From Sulfolobus islandicus Y.N.15.51 (GTDB lineage Archaea > Thermoproteota > Thermoprotei_A > Sulfolobales > Sulfolobaceae), in NCBI RefSeq assembly GCF_000022485.1, contig NC_012623.1, positions 1,824,501 to 1,888,500 of the forward strand: DNA of 64,000 bases. Direction: 5' to 3'. The notes under the pieces were generated by a model. The model was not told the origin of the DNA, ran no database searches, and worked only from the letters and a program-made list of their open reading frames with translations. This document shows, one piece after another, positions 9,367 through 18,561 of the stretch (the first letter of the stretch is position 1; each line of letters starts with the position of its first letter). The translations under genes were made by a program, and so were the position numbers.

Positions 9367-9594
9367 ATGAAAGTAAAGGTTACTAGAAACTTTCAAGTTA
9401 CTATACCCTCTGAGATAAGAGAAAAATTAGGTATAAAGGAAGGAGATTACGTCGAAGTAACTTTAGATGAAAGTAATGGAACTATAATAATTAAACCGTA
9501 TGTAAGAAAGTGGACTACAATAAGGTTAAATAAAAAAGTGGGTCAAGAGGATATAGATAAGGCAGTTGAGGAGGCATTAAATGATAGTAGTTGA
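9367..9594 (+). CDS. vapB: VapB antitoxin, AbrB/SpoVT swapped-hairpin DNA-binding family
   Basis: A 75-residue protein. Residues 1-46 form the AbrB-type domain (MKVKVTRNFQVTIPSEIREK... GDYVEV), used for DNA binding and dimerisation. The C-terminal tail would wrap around the VapC toxin and block its active site. It overlaps the toxin gene by 14 bp, the usual arrangement. Expression is likely self-controlled through the adjacent promoter. Confidence 0.9.
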   Translation: MKVKVTRNFQVTIPSEIREKLGIKEGDYVEVTLDESNGTIIIKPYVRKWTTIRLNKKVGQEDIDKAVEEALNDSS

Positions 9595-9970
9595 TACAAA
9601 TATATTAGTTTATTCAACTTTTGAAGATTCCAAAAATCATTCTAAAGCTCTGGAAATTATAGAAAAGGAGGACGTTAAAATTCCGCAGATAGTCGTTTAT
9701 GAGTTTTTATGGGTTTTAGCCAAACTTACATCAGATGTTTCCTTAATAAAAACTAAGATTGAAGAGTTAAGAGAGTTTGAAATTATATGTGAAAGCCCAG
9801 AAATCATACTTAATGGCGTAAAAATGTTAAAGGAAGACGGTAAACCTTTAAAGATGTTAAATGATTATGTTGTTCTAGCCTTAGCTAAAGAATTAAAAGG
9901 AGATTTAGCAACCTATGATGAAAAATTAAGGAAAATTGCTGAAAAACATGGTGTAAGAATAATTCCTTAA
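9581..9970 (+). CDS. vapC: VapC toxin, PIN-domain ribonuclease
   Basis: A 129-residue PIN domain with all expected acidic metal ligands: D5 (VVDTN), E41 (YEFLW), D95 (LNDYV) and D113 (ATYDEK). VapC toxins cleave RNA, often tRNA or rRNA, when freed from VapB. The start lies inside the 3' end of vapB. The set of catalytic residues is intact, so this is a functional toxin by sequence. Confidence 0.92.
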   Translation: MIVVDTNILVYSTFEDSKNHSKALEIIEKEDVKIPQIVVYEFLWVLAKLTSDVSLIKTKIEELREFEIICESPEIILNGVKMLKEDGKPLKMLNDYVVLALAKELKGDLATYDEKLRKIAEKHGVRIIP

Positions 9971-10094
9971 GGCTAAAAAGTAGAGATAATTTTGGACGAG
10001 TAATCCCATCAAGGTTTGATTAGGGGAAATAGGTCAAGGGAAACTGATAATGAATAAAAAACTTTATGTTTTTATTGGTAAGTCTAGGTTTGTC

Positions 10095-10499
10095 ATGCAT
10101 GAATTACATTATGTGTTATGTAAGAGATCTTTGGAATACTTAAAAGCATCTGAAGATTCTTTAAATAGAGGTTTGTATGACGTTAGCGGCGTATTAGCTC
10201 AAATATCTGCGGAACTTTCAATTAAGGCTACAATACTATTTTTAGGATATTCATTTCCAGAAACACATGAAATTAGGAAACTACTTAGTATTTTATCTTC
10301 TTTAACTTTAAGAGATGAGATACAAAACTTTGTTAAGTCTAGAAGGGGAGAATTAATACTTTTAGAGAATGCTAGAACAAGAGGACAGTATTTATCTTAC
10401 GGTTTAGATAGGGAAGATGCAGAAGTTTGTTTAAATATTGCTAAGGAGATTATTAATTTAATGAAAAAGATATGGGGGAATAAGTGGTGTTCGGATTAG
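10095..10499 (+). CDS. HEPN-domain protein, toxin partner of a HEPN/MNT pair
   Basis: A helical HEPN-family protein: the opening MHELHYVLCKRSLEYLKAS helix, the THEIRKLL segment and the terminal RTRGQYLSYG...EDA region are typical. HEPN/MNT modules act as toxin-antitoxin pairs, the MNT protein modifying or restraining the HEPN ribonuclease. The frame extends to an ATG at 10050, but a TATA-like stretch near 10062-10072 fits a start at 10095 and families of this kind usually begin at this methionine. A classic RX4-6H motif is not obvious, so catalytic activity is uncertain. It overlaps the MNT gene by 16 bp. Confidence 0.8.
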   Translation: MHELHYVLCKRSLEYLKASEDSLNRGLYDVSGVLAQISAELSIKATILFLGYSFPETHEIRKLLSILSSLTLRDEIQNFVKSRRGELILLENARTRGQYLSYGLDREDAEVCLNIAKEIINLMKKIWGNKWCSD

Positions 10500-10819
10500 A
10501 AAGAATAGAATTTTTGGAGAAAAATTGGAGAAAAATTGCTGAGACAGTTCTACATAAATCTAGGGAAATAGCTAATGTAAAAGAGGTAATAGTTTTCGGC
10601 TCAGTTATTAAGGGCAAAACCATGGGTGCAAGTGACTTAGATCTCGCCCTAATTATTAGGGGACTAAATAAGAGCGAGATAAGCAAACTATTAATTAAAA
10701 TCCATTCAGCCTTACCAGACGAAATTTCAGAAATAATAGATTTAACCATAATTGCAGAAGAAGATGAGGACGATTTTCTAAAATTTGTAGGTAATAATTA
10801 TGTTATAATTAGTGACTAA
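10484..10819 (+). CDS. MNT-domain minimal nucleotidyltransferase, antitoxin partner of HEPN
   Basis: A 111-residue protein with the polymerase-beta-like motif GS (39-40), then S50-D51-L-D53, which bind nucleotide and metal; a third acidic residue is supplied by the D-L-T segment near residue 87. The start is GTG (10484, or the next codon). In characterised pairs the MNT protein adds AMP residues to the HEPN toxin to silence it. It overlaps the HEPN gene, so translation is coupled. Confidence 0.85.
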   Translation: MVFGLERIEFLEKNWRKIAETVLHKSREIANVKEVIVFGSVIKGKTMGASDLDLALIIRGLNKSEISKLLIKIHSALPDEISEIIDLTIIAEEDEDDFLKFVGNNYVIISD

Positions 10820-11377
10820 TGGAAAATAATTAATATAATTGTATTTCTATAGAAACTGACTTTTTAAATATCTAATTTTCATAATAGCTGTAACGAGTTT
10901 ATAACTTCTCTAAATGCAAAATATAGAAAAATATTGAGAAAAGCTTGTATTATTCGAAATAAACCTAGCCTTTGTCTCGTTTAATCTTCTAGGCTTCTTA
11001 TTAATTAACTACACTCGGCATGCTTAGCTCAATAGCTCTCATTACTAGTTTACACTAGATTTATCCAATTTTCTAATTATTATTTTATTATTATAATAGC
11101 CATTATGAAAAAAGACTATATAATCAGAAAGTTAGAAGCTTATCAGATTTACTAGCATTGGATTAAATAATGAATATCATATATAACTGGTATAACTGGA
11201 CTGCTGGAGCTAATTTGTGTTTAACCGTGGCGTAACTTATCCTTACTTTTAATTACTTTTAATTCCGCCACGGGGAACCTATACCCTAGACCCCAAATTC
11301 ATCACCCCGAAAATAATTCAAGGGAGTTAAAAAGTGGATAAAATAATTTAACTAAATATTCTTGCAAAATAGTAATA
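10820..11377. other. Gene-free interval with an inverted repeat, probably IS remnant
   Basis: No gene. Bases 11225-11232 (CCGTGGCG) and 11266-11273 (CGCCACGG) form a perfect 8-bp dyad around a loop with a tandem ACTTTTAATT motif. The G+C-richer stretch to about 11340 does not look like its A+T-rich surroundings. It lies 3' of a transposase fragment, so it may be the end of that element. Confidence 0.4.
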
Positions 11378-11749
11378 TTATCTTGCAAGAGCAAGATAGT
11401 TAGGAGTAAGCGGAAGTCTTCCTTGCTCGTTGTCCCCTTGAGGAGTAAGTATAGTGTATAGATTAATTGCTAGTACGAAGATGAACAAGCGGAATAGCCA
11501 ACTCCTTGATGAGGTAAAGATTAGGAAAGACTTGATTAACTTGTATGATGTTTCTATTGGCGTCCTAACCTTGTCATACCATTTCACAACAATACTCCTA
11601 TTTACATCTAGGTTTGTCCCCTTTGCCAAGTACTCCTTTTCCCTACCTTGATGCACTATTAGCCTAAATGTCGCTTTCTTACCATTTGATCTTGCAGCGT
11701 AATCCCCATCAAAATTCCTATGTATCCCTACTACCTTGTCCACGGACAC
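11378..11749 (-). pseudogene. Transposase C-terminal fragment, DDE (IS4-like) type
   Basis: The encoded 123 residues include the pattern PIETSYKLIKSFL...SRSWLFRLFIFVLAINLY, which matches the C-terminal region after the catalytic glutamate in IS4-like DDE transposases (the E of IETSY would be that glutamate). No matching N-terminal part with the two catalytic aspartates is seen upstream, so it is a remnant. Which ISC family it derives from I cannot say. Confidence 0.6.
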
Positions 11750-11757
11750 TTATATAG

Positions 11758-11931
11758 AATTTGAAGCGTTGGTTTAATACTTACCATAATCCCGAGTTGG
11801 ATCAAGTTGAGGATGAGTTCTATTATCTTGTTTCTTAAGGTACTGGTTATTGGGTTAAGTTGTTTAGCGACGAGCTTAAGGAAGGTGATGTTATGGAAAA
11901 ATTTTATCAATTCTCAAATATTATCTATTAA
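11758..11931 (+). pseudogene. Degenerate coding remnant of unknown family
   Basis: One frame reads protein-like across an in-frame TAA at 11836-11838: LKRWFNTYHNPELDQ and on to VEDEFYYLVS, then GTGYWVKLFSDELKEGD and MEKFYQFSNIIY. It has no start codon and is closed upstream by a stop at 11755. I read it as a decayed piece of a gene, on the strand opposite to the transposase fragment. Family unknown. Confidence 0.35.
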
Positions 11932-12038
11932 CAAGTCTTAACAAGATTATTCTCTTAATTATTCAACCTTTTCTGAATGTTTTTCTATATTTTGTATTGA
12001 GGGAAGTTAAAAGCCTGTTGCAGCTATTATGAAAAAGA

Positions 12039-13268
12039 CTATAACTCTATTGCTGTGAGAGACATAAATATAACATAGAATGCTATCAATATTGCAGATA
12101 TTATGAAAACAAGATCCCATTGATTTAGATTAATCCATATTCCTCCTAAATATGCTGCTATAGAGTAAAATACTCCATAAGTTAAAGCCATAGAAATCCC
12201 TCTCCACTATGCCTAATTCTTGTAGGATATATTTGAGGCATATAAGCGGGAGCAAAGCCCCATATAGTCTGAAAACCATAACCAACTAAGAACAGTATTA
12301 AAAAGTCCGCTATATATGACACATTATCTGGAACTAGCCAATATATTATCAATGCAGGTACAGTAATAAATGTTATTAAAGCAACTTTTCTAGTTCCAAA
12401 TTTATCCATAAACCAGCCTTCTGTTAAATTAGCAATAAAGTGACCTAATGCAAACCCGTAAAAAACTATAATAGTAAATATAAGAGTAGGTAATGGAGTC
12501 CTTGTTATACCTCCTATGATGTACCAATCTTCATAGTAATAATCATGAAAAGGCTGTAGCAAAAAATGCAGCGGAAAGTCCTATAAAGGCCAGAATAGTA
12601 ACTAGCTTATAGCACCCTTTGAATATTTCTGAAATTCCTTGCCTAATGGATGCTTTTTCTAGGGCTTTAACTTGAATTATTCTACTCCATAGTGGTGATT
12701 CTCTTATCTCTAACCTTATTAGATATGCAGCTAACCCAAATAATGCGTTGGCTAAAAATCCAGCTCTCCAGCCTAAAGCAGACGGTGAAGCGAACGTACC
12801 TGCAAAAGTATCTGCAAGAAAATACCCAACCGCTACTCCTCCTTGCGAGATAGAAATAAACCATGATCTTCTTCCTGTGGGTATTTGCTCTGCTAATAAT
12901 ACCCAACCAGCTGTCATTTCACCATCACTAAAAATTCCCGCCCCTAATCTACTTATAACATACATAGGAAAGTTTACTGGAAGACCAGTTAATGCAGTAA
13001 ATACCATAACACCAACTAGTGTAGTTAAAAATGTTAGCTTTCTTCCCCATCGTAAGTCATTTATTCTTCTAAACAGAAATCCTCCTAATCCGTCTCCTGC
13101 ACCAAAAGCTATGCCGATAATTCCAAAAATTGCATCACTTATGTGAAATGCATTTGTAATTTGATTTATAAGAAAAGCATTTAGTACTATATCAGTAGCT
13201 GAAACTGCCCAACCAAAGAAAACAGTAATTAAGAGTATTATATGATATTTGTTAATTTTACCTTCCAT
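12039..13268 (-). pseudogene. MFS transporter, broken by two frameshifts
   Basis: Three frame segments line up as one major-facilitator protein of about 410 residues: 13268 down to 12543 (ends AFFATAFS), then the frame continuing at YYYEDWYIIGG, then after GEG near 12185 a further shift to SMALTYGVFYSI and on to the stop at 12039-12041. Transmembrane segments are evident throughout, with the GxxxDKFGTRKV loop motif in the middle. The first lesion is consistent with one extra base near 12551, the second with one lost base near 12190. A TATA-rich stretch lies upstream of 13268. Substrate unknown. Confidence 0.8.
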
Positions 13269-13755
13269 ATGTGTGGATCATAATGTTTTAATATATATAT
13301 TATACCTCTTATTATGTAGTAGACATTATTGTAAAAGAGGGATTCGTTAGTATTTCCAGAAAGTTCTTAATCAATTAATAAGTTACTTGTGAATTGAGAT
13401 AAAAAGAACTAGCTCATTAAGGCTAAATATTATAGAACTATAATTTTAAATTATTCTATCAAATACTACTAGATCATAACTTACTGGAAGAATTGGTGCG
13501 TTTTCTCCTTAAAATATTCAGAACTTAATATGGCTATTTTTAAGCATCTTAAGGCTAAGTAATACTGTTTTTTAATCCAATTAAATAAATTGAAAAATTA
13601 TATTAAATAGTTTTTCGAAGAAAATAATTATAAGTTCAATCTTAGTGCACCAAAGGTTGGATAAAATTGGAGTCAAAGAACTTTTCGAGAATCCTAGTAA
13701 TATCAATAAACTAGTAAACATTAAATTTATATATGGCATTTAAGCTACTTTTTTG
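13269..13755. other. Divergent intergenic region between two MFS transporter genes
   Basis: About 490 bp of A+T-rich DNA with no reading frame I would trust. The left end holds the TATA-like sequence of the broken transporter (near 13290-13302, minus strand), the right end the TATA box of the intact one. Confidence 0.5.
13726..13734 (+). promoter_or_regulatory. TATA box of the MFS transporter at 13756
   Basis: TTTATATAT ends 21 bp before the ATG at 13756, giving a leaderless transcript and favouring that ATG over the TTG one codon upstream. Confidence 0.55.
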
Positions 13756-15018
13756 ATGGCCAATAATTTAAGATGGTACATAATCTTAATAGTATTTTGT
13801 TTAATAATAGTTGATTATATTGATAGGGGACTTATTACAGTGATTTTACCAGTAATTAAACCAGAATTTCATATTAGTTCATTTGAAGCAGGAATAATAG
13901 GGGACGGATTTACTTTTGGATACTTAATCATGAATCCTTTAGTAGGTTATTTCTTAGATAAGTATGGCCCAAAGAAGACTTTTAGCAGATTTGCGGTCTT
14001 TTGGGGATTAATTCAGGCAATTAACGTTTTTGCATTTTCAGCATTTTATTTCATAGTTACTAGAGTATTGCTAGGAATCGCAGAGGCGGTTGGATTCCCT
14101 GGAGTTACTAAAATAGTAGCTAATTGGCTTAGAAGAGATGAAAAAGCAAGAGGCGGTACCATATCTGATTCTGGAGTTAATTTAGGGATAGTGTTCGGGT
14201 CATTATTTATGATAGGAATGTTTTCTATATTTCCAGAAGAATTAGCATGGAGACTAGGATTTTTAATTAGTGGAGTCTTAGCTATAGTATTAGGATTAGT
14301 ATTAGGTTATTTATTATTTGATTTACCAGAGTTGCATCCAAAAATATCTAGGCAGGAGTTGGATTATATATTAGCTAATAGAGATAATGTTTCTCAAAGA
14401 AAAAAAGTACCACTAACAAGCTGGTTTTCAAATAAGAATTACTGGGGTTACATGCAAGGTTTAGGAGCACAAGCTGGAATATTTTTTGGTCTTTTTACGT
14501 GGTTACCATTATATTTGTATTACGCTAGACATTTCTCATTATCTTTCACACTTACATATACTGCATTAATATGGAGTTTTGGCTTTATAGGAGAAATAAT
14601 AGGAGGGTTTATAATTGATAAAATAGTTAAAAATAATCCTAATTTAGGTTTTAAAGTTGGTTTCGCAGTAAGTTCTATTGCTGTAACATTAGGATTAGCA
14701 GCTACAATATTTGTATCTTCCCCTATAGAAGCAGTAGAGATTTTAATGATTACCTTTTTCTTCCTGAGATGGTCCGGTATACAATGGGCTGCACCTTCAT
14801 TTCTGGTACCTGCAGAACTTTCGGGTCAGTTTGGAGGACATATAGGATTTTGGGAAACCTTATGGGGTATAGTAATTCCCATAGTCTTTGGAGCTACAGT
14901 AGAGGTTACTCATGCATATTTTTTAGGTATGGAGATCTTAGTAGGAGTTGGACTCATATATTTCATAGGAACAGTTTTAGTTACGGATTATAAGGTAATG
15001 GGGATAAAGGAGGAATAG
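13756..15018 (+). CDS. MFS transporter, anion:cation symporter (ACS)-like, organic or sugar acid uptake
   Basis: About 420 residues with 12 predicted membrane segments. The DYIDRGLITVILPVIKPEFH opening and the loop-2 motif LDKYGPKKTF are typical of the ACS branch (hexuronate, galactonate and similar acids). It is in the cytoplasmic membrane. It is followed after 7 bp by a zinc alcohol dehydrogenase in the same direction, so a sugar- or acid-uptake plus oxidation pair is likely. Frame intact, unlike most transporter genes in this window. Confidence 0.8.
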   Translation: MANNLRWYIILIVFCLIIVDYIDRGLITVILPVIKPEFHISSFEAGIIGDGFTFGYLIMNPLVGYFLDKYGPKKTFSRFAVFWGLIQAINVFAFSAFYFIVTRVLLGIAEAVGFPGVTKIVANWLRRDEKARGGTISDSGVNLGIVFGSLFMIGMFSIFPEELAWRLGFLISGVLAIVLGLVLGYLLFDLPELHPKISRQELDYILANRDNVSQRKKVPLTSWFSNKNYWGYMQGLGAQAGIFFGLFTWLPLYLYYARHFSLSFTLTYTALIWSFGFIGEIIGGFIIDKIVKNNPNLGFKVGFAVSSIAVTLGLAATIFVSSPIEAVEILMITFFFLRWSGIQWAAPSFLVPAELSGQFGGHIGFWETLWGIVIPIVFGATVEVTHAYFLGMEILVGVGLIYFIGTVLVTDYKVMGIKEE

Positions 15019-15025
15019 ATTAAAG

Positions 15026-15979
15026 TTGTGGAAAATTTTTTATCATGGTAAATTTTATAAATTATTCATAAATGATGAAAACCCTAACAAAGAAGAGATA
15101 AAAATAATACCAAAGTATATAGGAATTTGCGGAACAGATAAAAATATATATTTAGGAAAAAAGAAGGTTAATGAACCATTAGTAATAGGGCATGAAATAT
15201 CAGGGATAACTGTTGATGGGAATAAAGTAGTAGTTTTCCCAAATTATTGGTGTGGGAAATGTAAGAATTGTAAGAAAGGATTTTATAATAGCTGTAGGAA
15301 TAAGATTTCTATAGGCGTTAACACCAATGGTGGATTAGCAGAGTGGATTAACGTTCCAAAACAATATGTTTTTAAAATCCCCGAGGATTTGGATCTTAGA
15401 TTAGGAGCACTTGTAGAACCTACTGCAGTAGCCTTTTCAGCATTAAGAAAAATAAATACAAATATAGAAGATATTATAGTAATTGGAGGAGGAAGTATCG
15501 GTTCGTTAATTTCAATAGTAGCTAAAGTTCTTGGATTTAAACCAATAATACTTGAAAAAGATCCCAGAAAAATAGAGAGACTAAAGCAAAAAGGTCTTCC
15601 AGCAACTTACGATATTGAAGAAGATTTTGACGCCCAAATTGCCATAATAGATACTGTGAATAGTAGAGAAAGTATAGCATTAAGTTTAAAGTTGCTTCAA
15701 GGTGCAGTAGCTAATTCTCAATTGATTATTACTGGCTTAGATGAGGAAAATATAATATTAAATAGGGATATAATAGTTAGAAACGAAATAATAGTTCAAG
15801 GTTCTATAATATATACTCCTGCTGATTTTAGTAGATCTATACAAATTATAGATAAAAATAAAGAAATATTTAGTAAAATTATAGATAAAATAGCAGATAG
15901 CGAGAACATTAATGATTGGTTTAAAGCATACGTAATAGATGAGCCTAATTTAAAAGTATTAATTAGCCTAAATAATTAA
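15026..15979 (+). CDS. Zinc-dependent alcohol/polyol dehydrogenase (MDR family)
   Basis: A 317-residue medium-chain dehydrogenase. Catalytic zinc ligands C35 and H56-E57 (GHE), structural zinc cysteines at 76, 79, 82 and 90 (CGKCKNCKKGFYNSC), and the Rossmann motif GGGSIGS near 158. The start is TTG, with the purine-rich AAAGGAGGAA sequence at the end of the transporter gene acting as a ribosome site. Resembles sorbitol, threonine or glucose dehydrogenases; the substrate is probably what the upstream ACS transporter imports. Slightly short for the family but all key residues are there. Confidence 0.82.
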   Translation: MWKIFYHGKFYKLFINDENPNKEEIKIIPKYIGICGTDKNIYLGKKKVNEPLVIGHEISGITVDGNKVVVFPNYWCGKCKNCKKGFYNSCRNKISIGVNTNGGLAEWINVPKQYVFKIPEDLDLRLGALVEPTAVAFSALRKINTNIEDIIVIGGGSIGSLISIVAKVLGFKPIILEKDPRKIERLKQKGLPATYDIEEDFDAQIAIIDTVNSRESIALSLKLLQGAVANSQLIITGLDEENIILNRDIIVRNEIIVQGSIIYTPADFSRSIQIIDKNKEIFSKIIDKIADSENINDWFKAYVIDEPNLKVLISLNN

Positions 15980-16089
15980 AATTTTTATTAATGAAAGATT
16001 AGAGGAAAAGCTTCATTAAGGATTTTAGATAATTTTTATAATATCTTGAATAAAACCAATTTTTAGTTATATAATAATTTTTAATTATT

Positions 16090-16512
16090 TTAATATTTCA
16101 TTAGCTCTATAACCTCATATTCTAAAACATCACTATTATCTTGTTTCTTTCCAATACAATGTATCGTTACAATAAAATTATTTGGTCTACTTTTACTCTC
16201 CCTACTATCCGTTATTTCACACTCTGACCATATAGTATCTCCAACGAAAACTGGAGACTTAAACTTAACGTTATTTATTCCTAACAATGCTATTATATCT
16301 TCAACTATTTTATGTTGTGCTAATAAACCTTGAAGAATAGAAAGGGTTAAAAAACCATGTGCTACTCTTTTACCGAATATTGAATTTTTAGCGTAAAGGT
16401 CGTCCAAATGTGCTGGATGCCAGTCACCCGTTAAACCTACAAATAATATAATATCAGCGTCAGTGATTGTCCTTCTTTTAGTGGTAAACTTATATCCCAC
16501 CTTATATTCCAC
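16090..16512 (-). CDS. MaoC-like (R)-specific enoyl-CoA hydratase
   Basis: A 140-residue single hot-dog protein with the hydratase motif: TGDWHPAHLDDLYAK (catalytic D and H) followed by RVAHGFLTLSI. It adds water to an enoyl-CoA. It is the last gene of a leftward operon SDR - CoA-transferase - MaoC with 1-4 bp between coding regions. In itaconate or mesaconate pathways a CaiB-type transferase and a MaoC hydratase work together, so a branched dicarboxyl-CoA is one possible substrate; this is inference. Confidence 0.88.
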   Translation of the reverse strand: MEYKVGYKFTTKRRTITDADIILFVGLTGDWHPAHLDDLYAKNSIFGKRVAHGFLTLSILQGLLAQHKIVEDIIALLGINNVKFKSPVFVGDTIWSECEITDSRESKSRPNNFIVTIHCIGKKQDNSDVLEYEVIELMKY

Positions 16513-16513
16513 T

Positions 16514-17688
16514 TTAAATTACACCTTCTATCCTTAATTTTTCTATTTTATCTTTAGATAAACCAACTAGTTCACGATAAACTTCCTCATTATGATAACC
16601 TTTAAGTAAACCCGGCCATTTAACTATTCCAGGAGTTTCGCTCATCTTGAAAGGTGAGCCTGGCACTATTATTTTATTTCCGTTAAGTAAAAACTCTACA
16701 AACATATTTCTAGCCTTAACGTGAGGGTCTTCAAATTGCTCCTTTAATTCCCTAACGGGGGCTGCTGCACCACCACACTCTATTACAATTTTAACTATTT
16801 CATCCTTAGTTAAATTTTTGAAGTAATCTTGAACTATTTTATTTACTTCACCCCTATGGGCTACTCTATCCGCAACAGTCTTATATTTAGGATTATCAAT
16901 TAAGTCTTCTCTTCCCATCCTTTTAGCTAAGTTCCTCCAAGCCTCGTCAGTGGGAATTATCACATATACGTAACCGTCCTTAGCCTCATATAAGTACTCT
17001 GGAGAGAACACTAAACTTGTTGGGCCAACCCTAGGATGATGACCTAAAAATATGTAAGTTAAGGACTGCATTGAAAGGGTTAAAGATACGTCATACATAC
17101 TCATATCTATGAATTGGCCTCTTCCAGTTTTTCCCTATATAATAATGCTGCTAGAACTGCAATGACTGCGTAAGCTGCAGTAGTGAAATCCAGAATTGCC
17201 ATGCCTGCTCTAGTAGGTCTATCTGGATATCCCGTAGAATCCATCATTCCACTTAATGCTTGAACTATGGGGTCAAAAGCTGGCAGATCCTTATATGGAC
17301 TATTATAGCCATATCCAGTTGAAGATACAAGAATTATTTTAGGATTTACTTTCACTAAGTCATCATATCCTATTTTCAACTTCTCTAAAGTTCCAGGTCT
17401 AAAATTACTAATTACTATATCACTCTTCTTTACTAATTCTAAAAATAATTCCCTTCCTTTATCTGTTTTTAGATTTAATGTTATAAACTTTTTATTTACA
17501 TTATAGTAAATTGAATGTAAGCTATCTCCATTAATGAAAGGTGGTGAATTTCGCATCGGATCTCCCCATGGAGGTTCAATTTTTATCACCTCCGCTCCTA
17601 ATTCCGCTAACAATCTACCTATGTAAGGTCCGTTAAGATATATACCCAGCTCTAAAGCCCTAATGCCTTCAAGAGCCCCCTTTTGCAT
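16514..17688 (-). pseudogene. Class III CoA-transferase (CaiB/BaiF family), split by a -1 frame change at an A run
   Basis: Two frames form one family-length protein of about 391 residues. The first (17688 to 17107) runs from ALELGIYLNGPYIGRLLAELG to LLYREKLEEANS and stops. The second frame reads YREKTGRGQFIDMSMYDVSL across the same place and continues to 16514. The change falls on a run of five A (GGGAAAAACTGG on the minus strand, near 17131), just before the FID segment that carries the catalytic aspartate in the family. Either one A has been lost (pseudogene) or the ribosome slips back one base here. Reading it as two independent genes is unlikely because neither half would be a complete domain. 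Confidence 0.85.
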
Positions 17689-17692
17689 TAAA

Positions 17693-18454
17693 TCACCTTA
17701 TTAAGTATCCTCCATCTACTGCTATTAACGATCCTGTAATGAATGTAGCTAAATCTGAGGCTAGAAAGGCTATTACAGAGGCTACTTCTTCCGGCTTTCC
17801 CCACCTACCTAAAAGAACCACTTGTTTAATCCATTGTTCCCACTTTTCCTTTTCTGGACCCCTAGTTCTAACCCAATTAATTGGAGTATCAATTGGCCCT
17901 GGTATTACGGCATTAACGCGTATATTATATTTAGCTAAAACCCTAGCTAAGGATATGGTAATGGCGTGAACTCCACCTTTACTGGCAGCATAGCATAATA
18001 AATTATCCTCACCTCTCTCTGCTGTAACTGAACCCACGTTAATAATACTAGCATTTTGAGATTTTTTTAACAGTGGTAATGCAAACTTTGCTAAGAAAAT
18101 TGTAGGAAAAAGATTAACTCTAATAACTCTTTCGCAATCCTCATATGTAAGCTCCTCAAAATACTTCCACTCTGCGATACCTGCATTATTAACTAAAACA
18201 TCTAACTTACCGTATTTTTCACTAACGTAATCCACAACCTTCTTTAAATCCTCAATCTTTCCAACATCGCCGTGAAAATGTGTGAAATCTAATCCCTTAC
18301 TTCTTAACTCACTCTCCAATCCCTTACCCCACTCATCATTCATATCAATCCCAACCACATTAGCATTGAGCTTAGCAAATAGTTCAACAGTAGACCTGCC
18401 AATACCAGAGGAAGAGCCAGTTACTAAGACAACTTTGCCCCTAAAATCCATCAT
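17693..18454 (-). CDS. Short-chain dehydrogenase/reductase (SDR, FabG-like)
   Basis: A 253-residue classical SDR: cofactor motif TGSSSGIG at about 13-20, NNAG near 89, catalytic S-Y-K with YAASKGG near 157, and the C-terminal ITGSLIAVDGG. Oxidises or reduces a hydroxy/oxo group using NAD(P). First gene of the operon with the CoA-transferase and MaoC hydratase. A TATA-like TTTTTATATACT stretch and an AAAGGAA ribosome site lie upstream. The start may be either of two adjacent ATG codons. Substrate unknown; a beta-hydroxyacyl intermediate of the same pathway is reasonable. Confidence 0.88.
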   Translation of the reverse strand: MMDFRGKVVLVTGSSSGIGRSTVELFAKLNANVVGIDMNDEWGKGLESELRSKGLDFTHFHGDVGKIEDLKKVVDYVSEKYGKLDVLVNNAGIAEWKYFEELTYEDCERVIRVNLFPTIFLAKFALPLLKKSQNASIINVGSVTAERGEDNLLCYAASKGGVHAITISLARVLAKYNIRVNAVIPGPIDTPINWVRTRGPEKEKWEQWIKQVVLLGRWGKPEEVASVIAFLASDLATFITGSLIAVDGGYLIR

Positions 18455-18561
18455 ACCAGATCACGTTCCTTTTATTAGTATATAAAAATTTATAATGTTC
18501 CTCATACTTGTAAGAGTTGTGTTTTAAATATCAATTAGAGAGTCCTATTACTTGTGAAAAT

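Noticed and set aside
12182-13268. Treating the transporter frames as two small membrane proteins
   Set aside because: The pieces join in order into one normal MFS protein, with lesions of one base at each junction.
16514-17688. Treating the two halves of the CoA-transferase as two independent genes
   Set aside because: Neither half is a complete domain, and the alternative frame reads the family's conserved GRGQFID segment straight through the junction.
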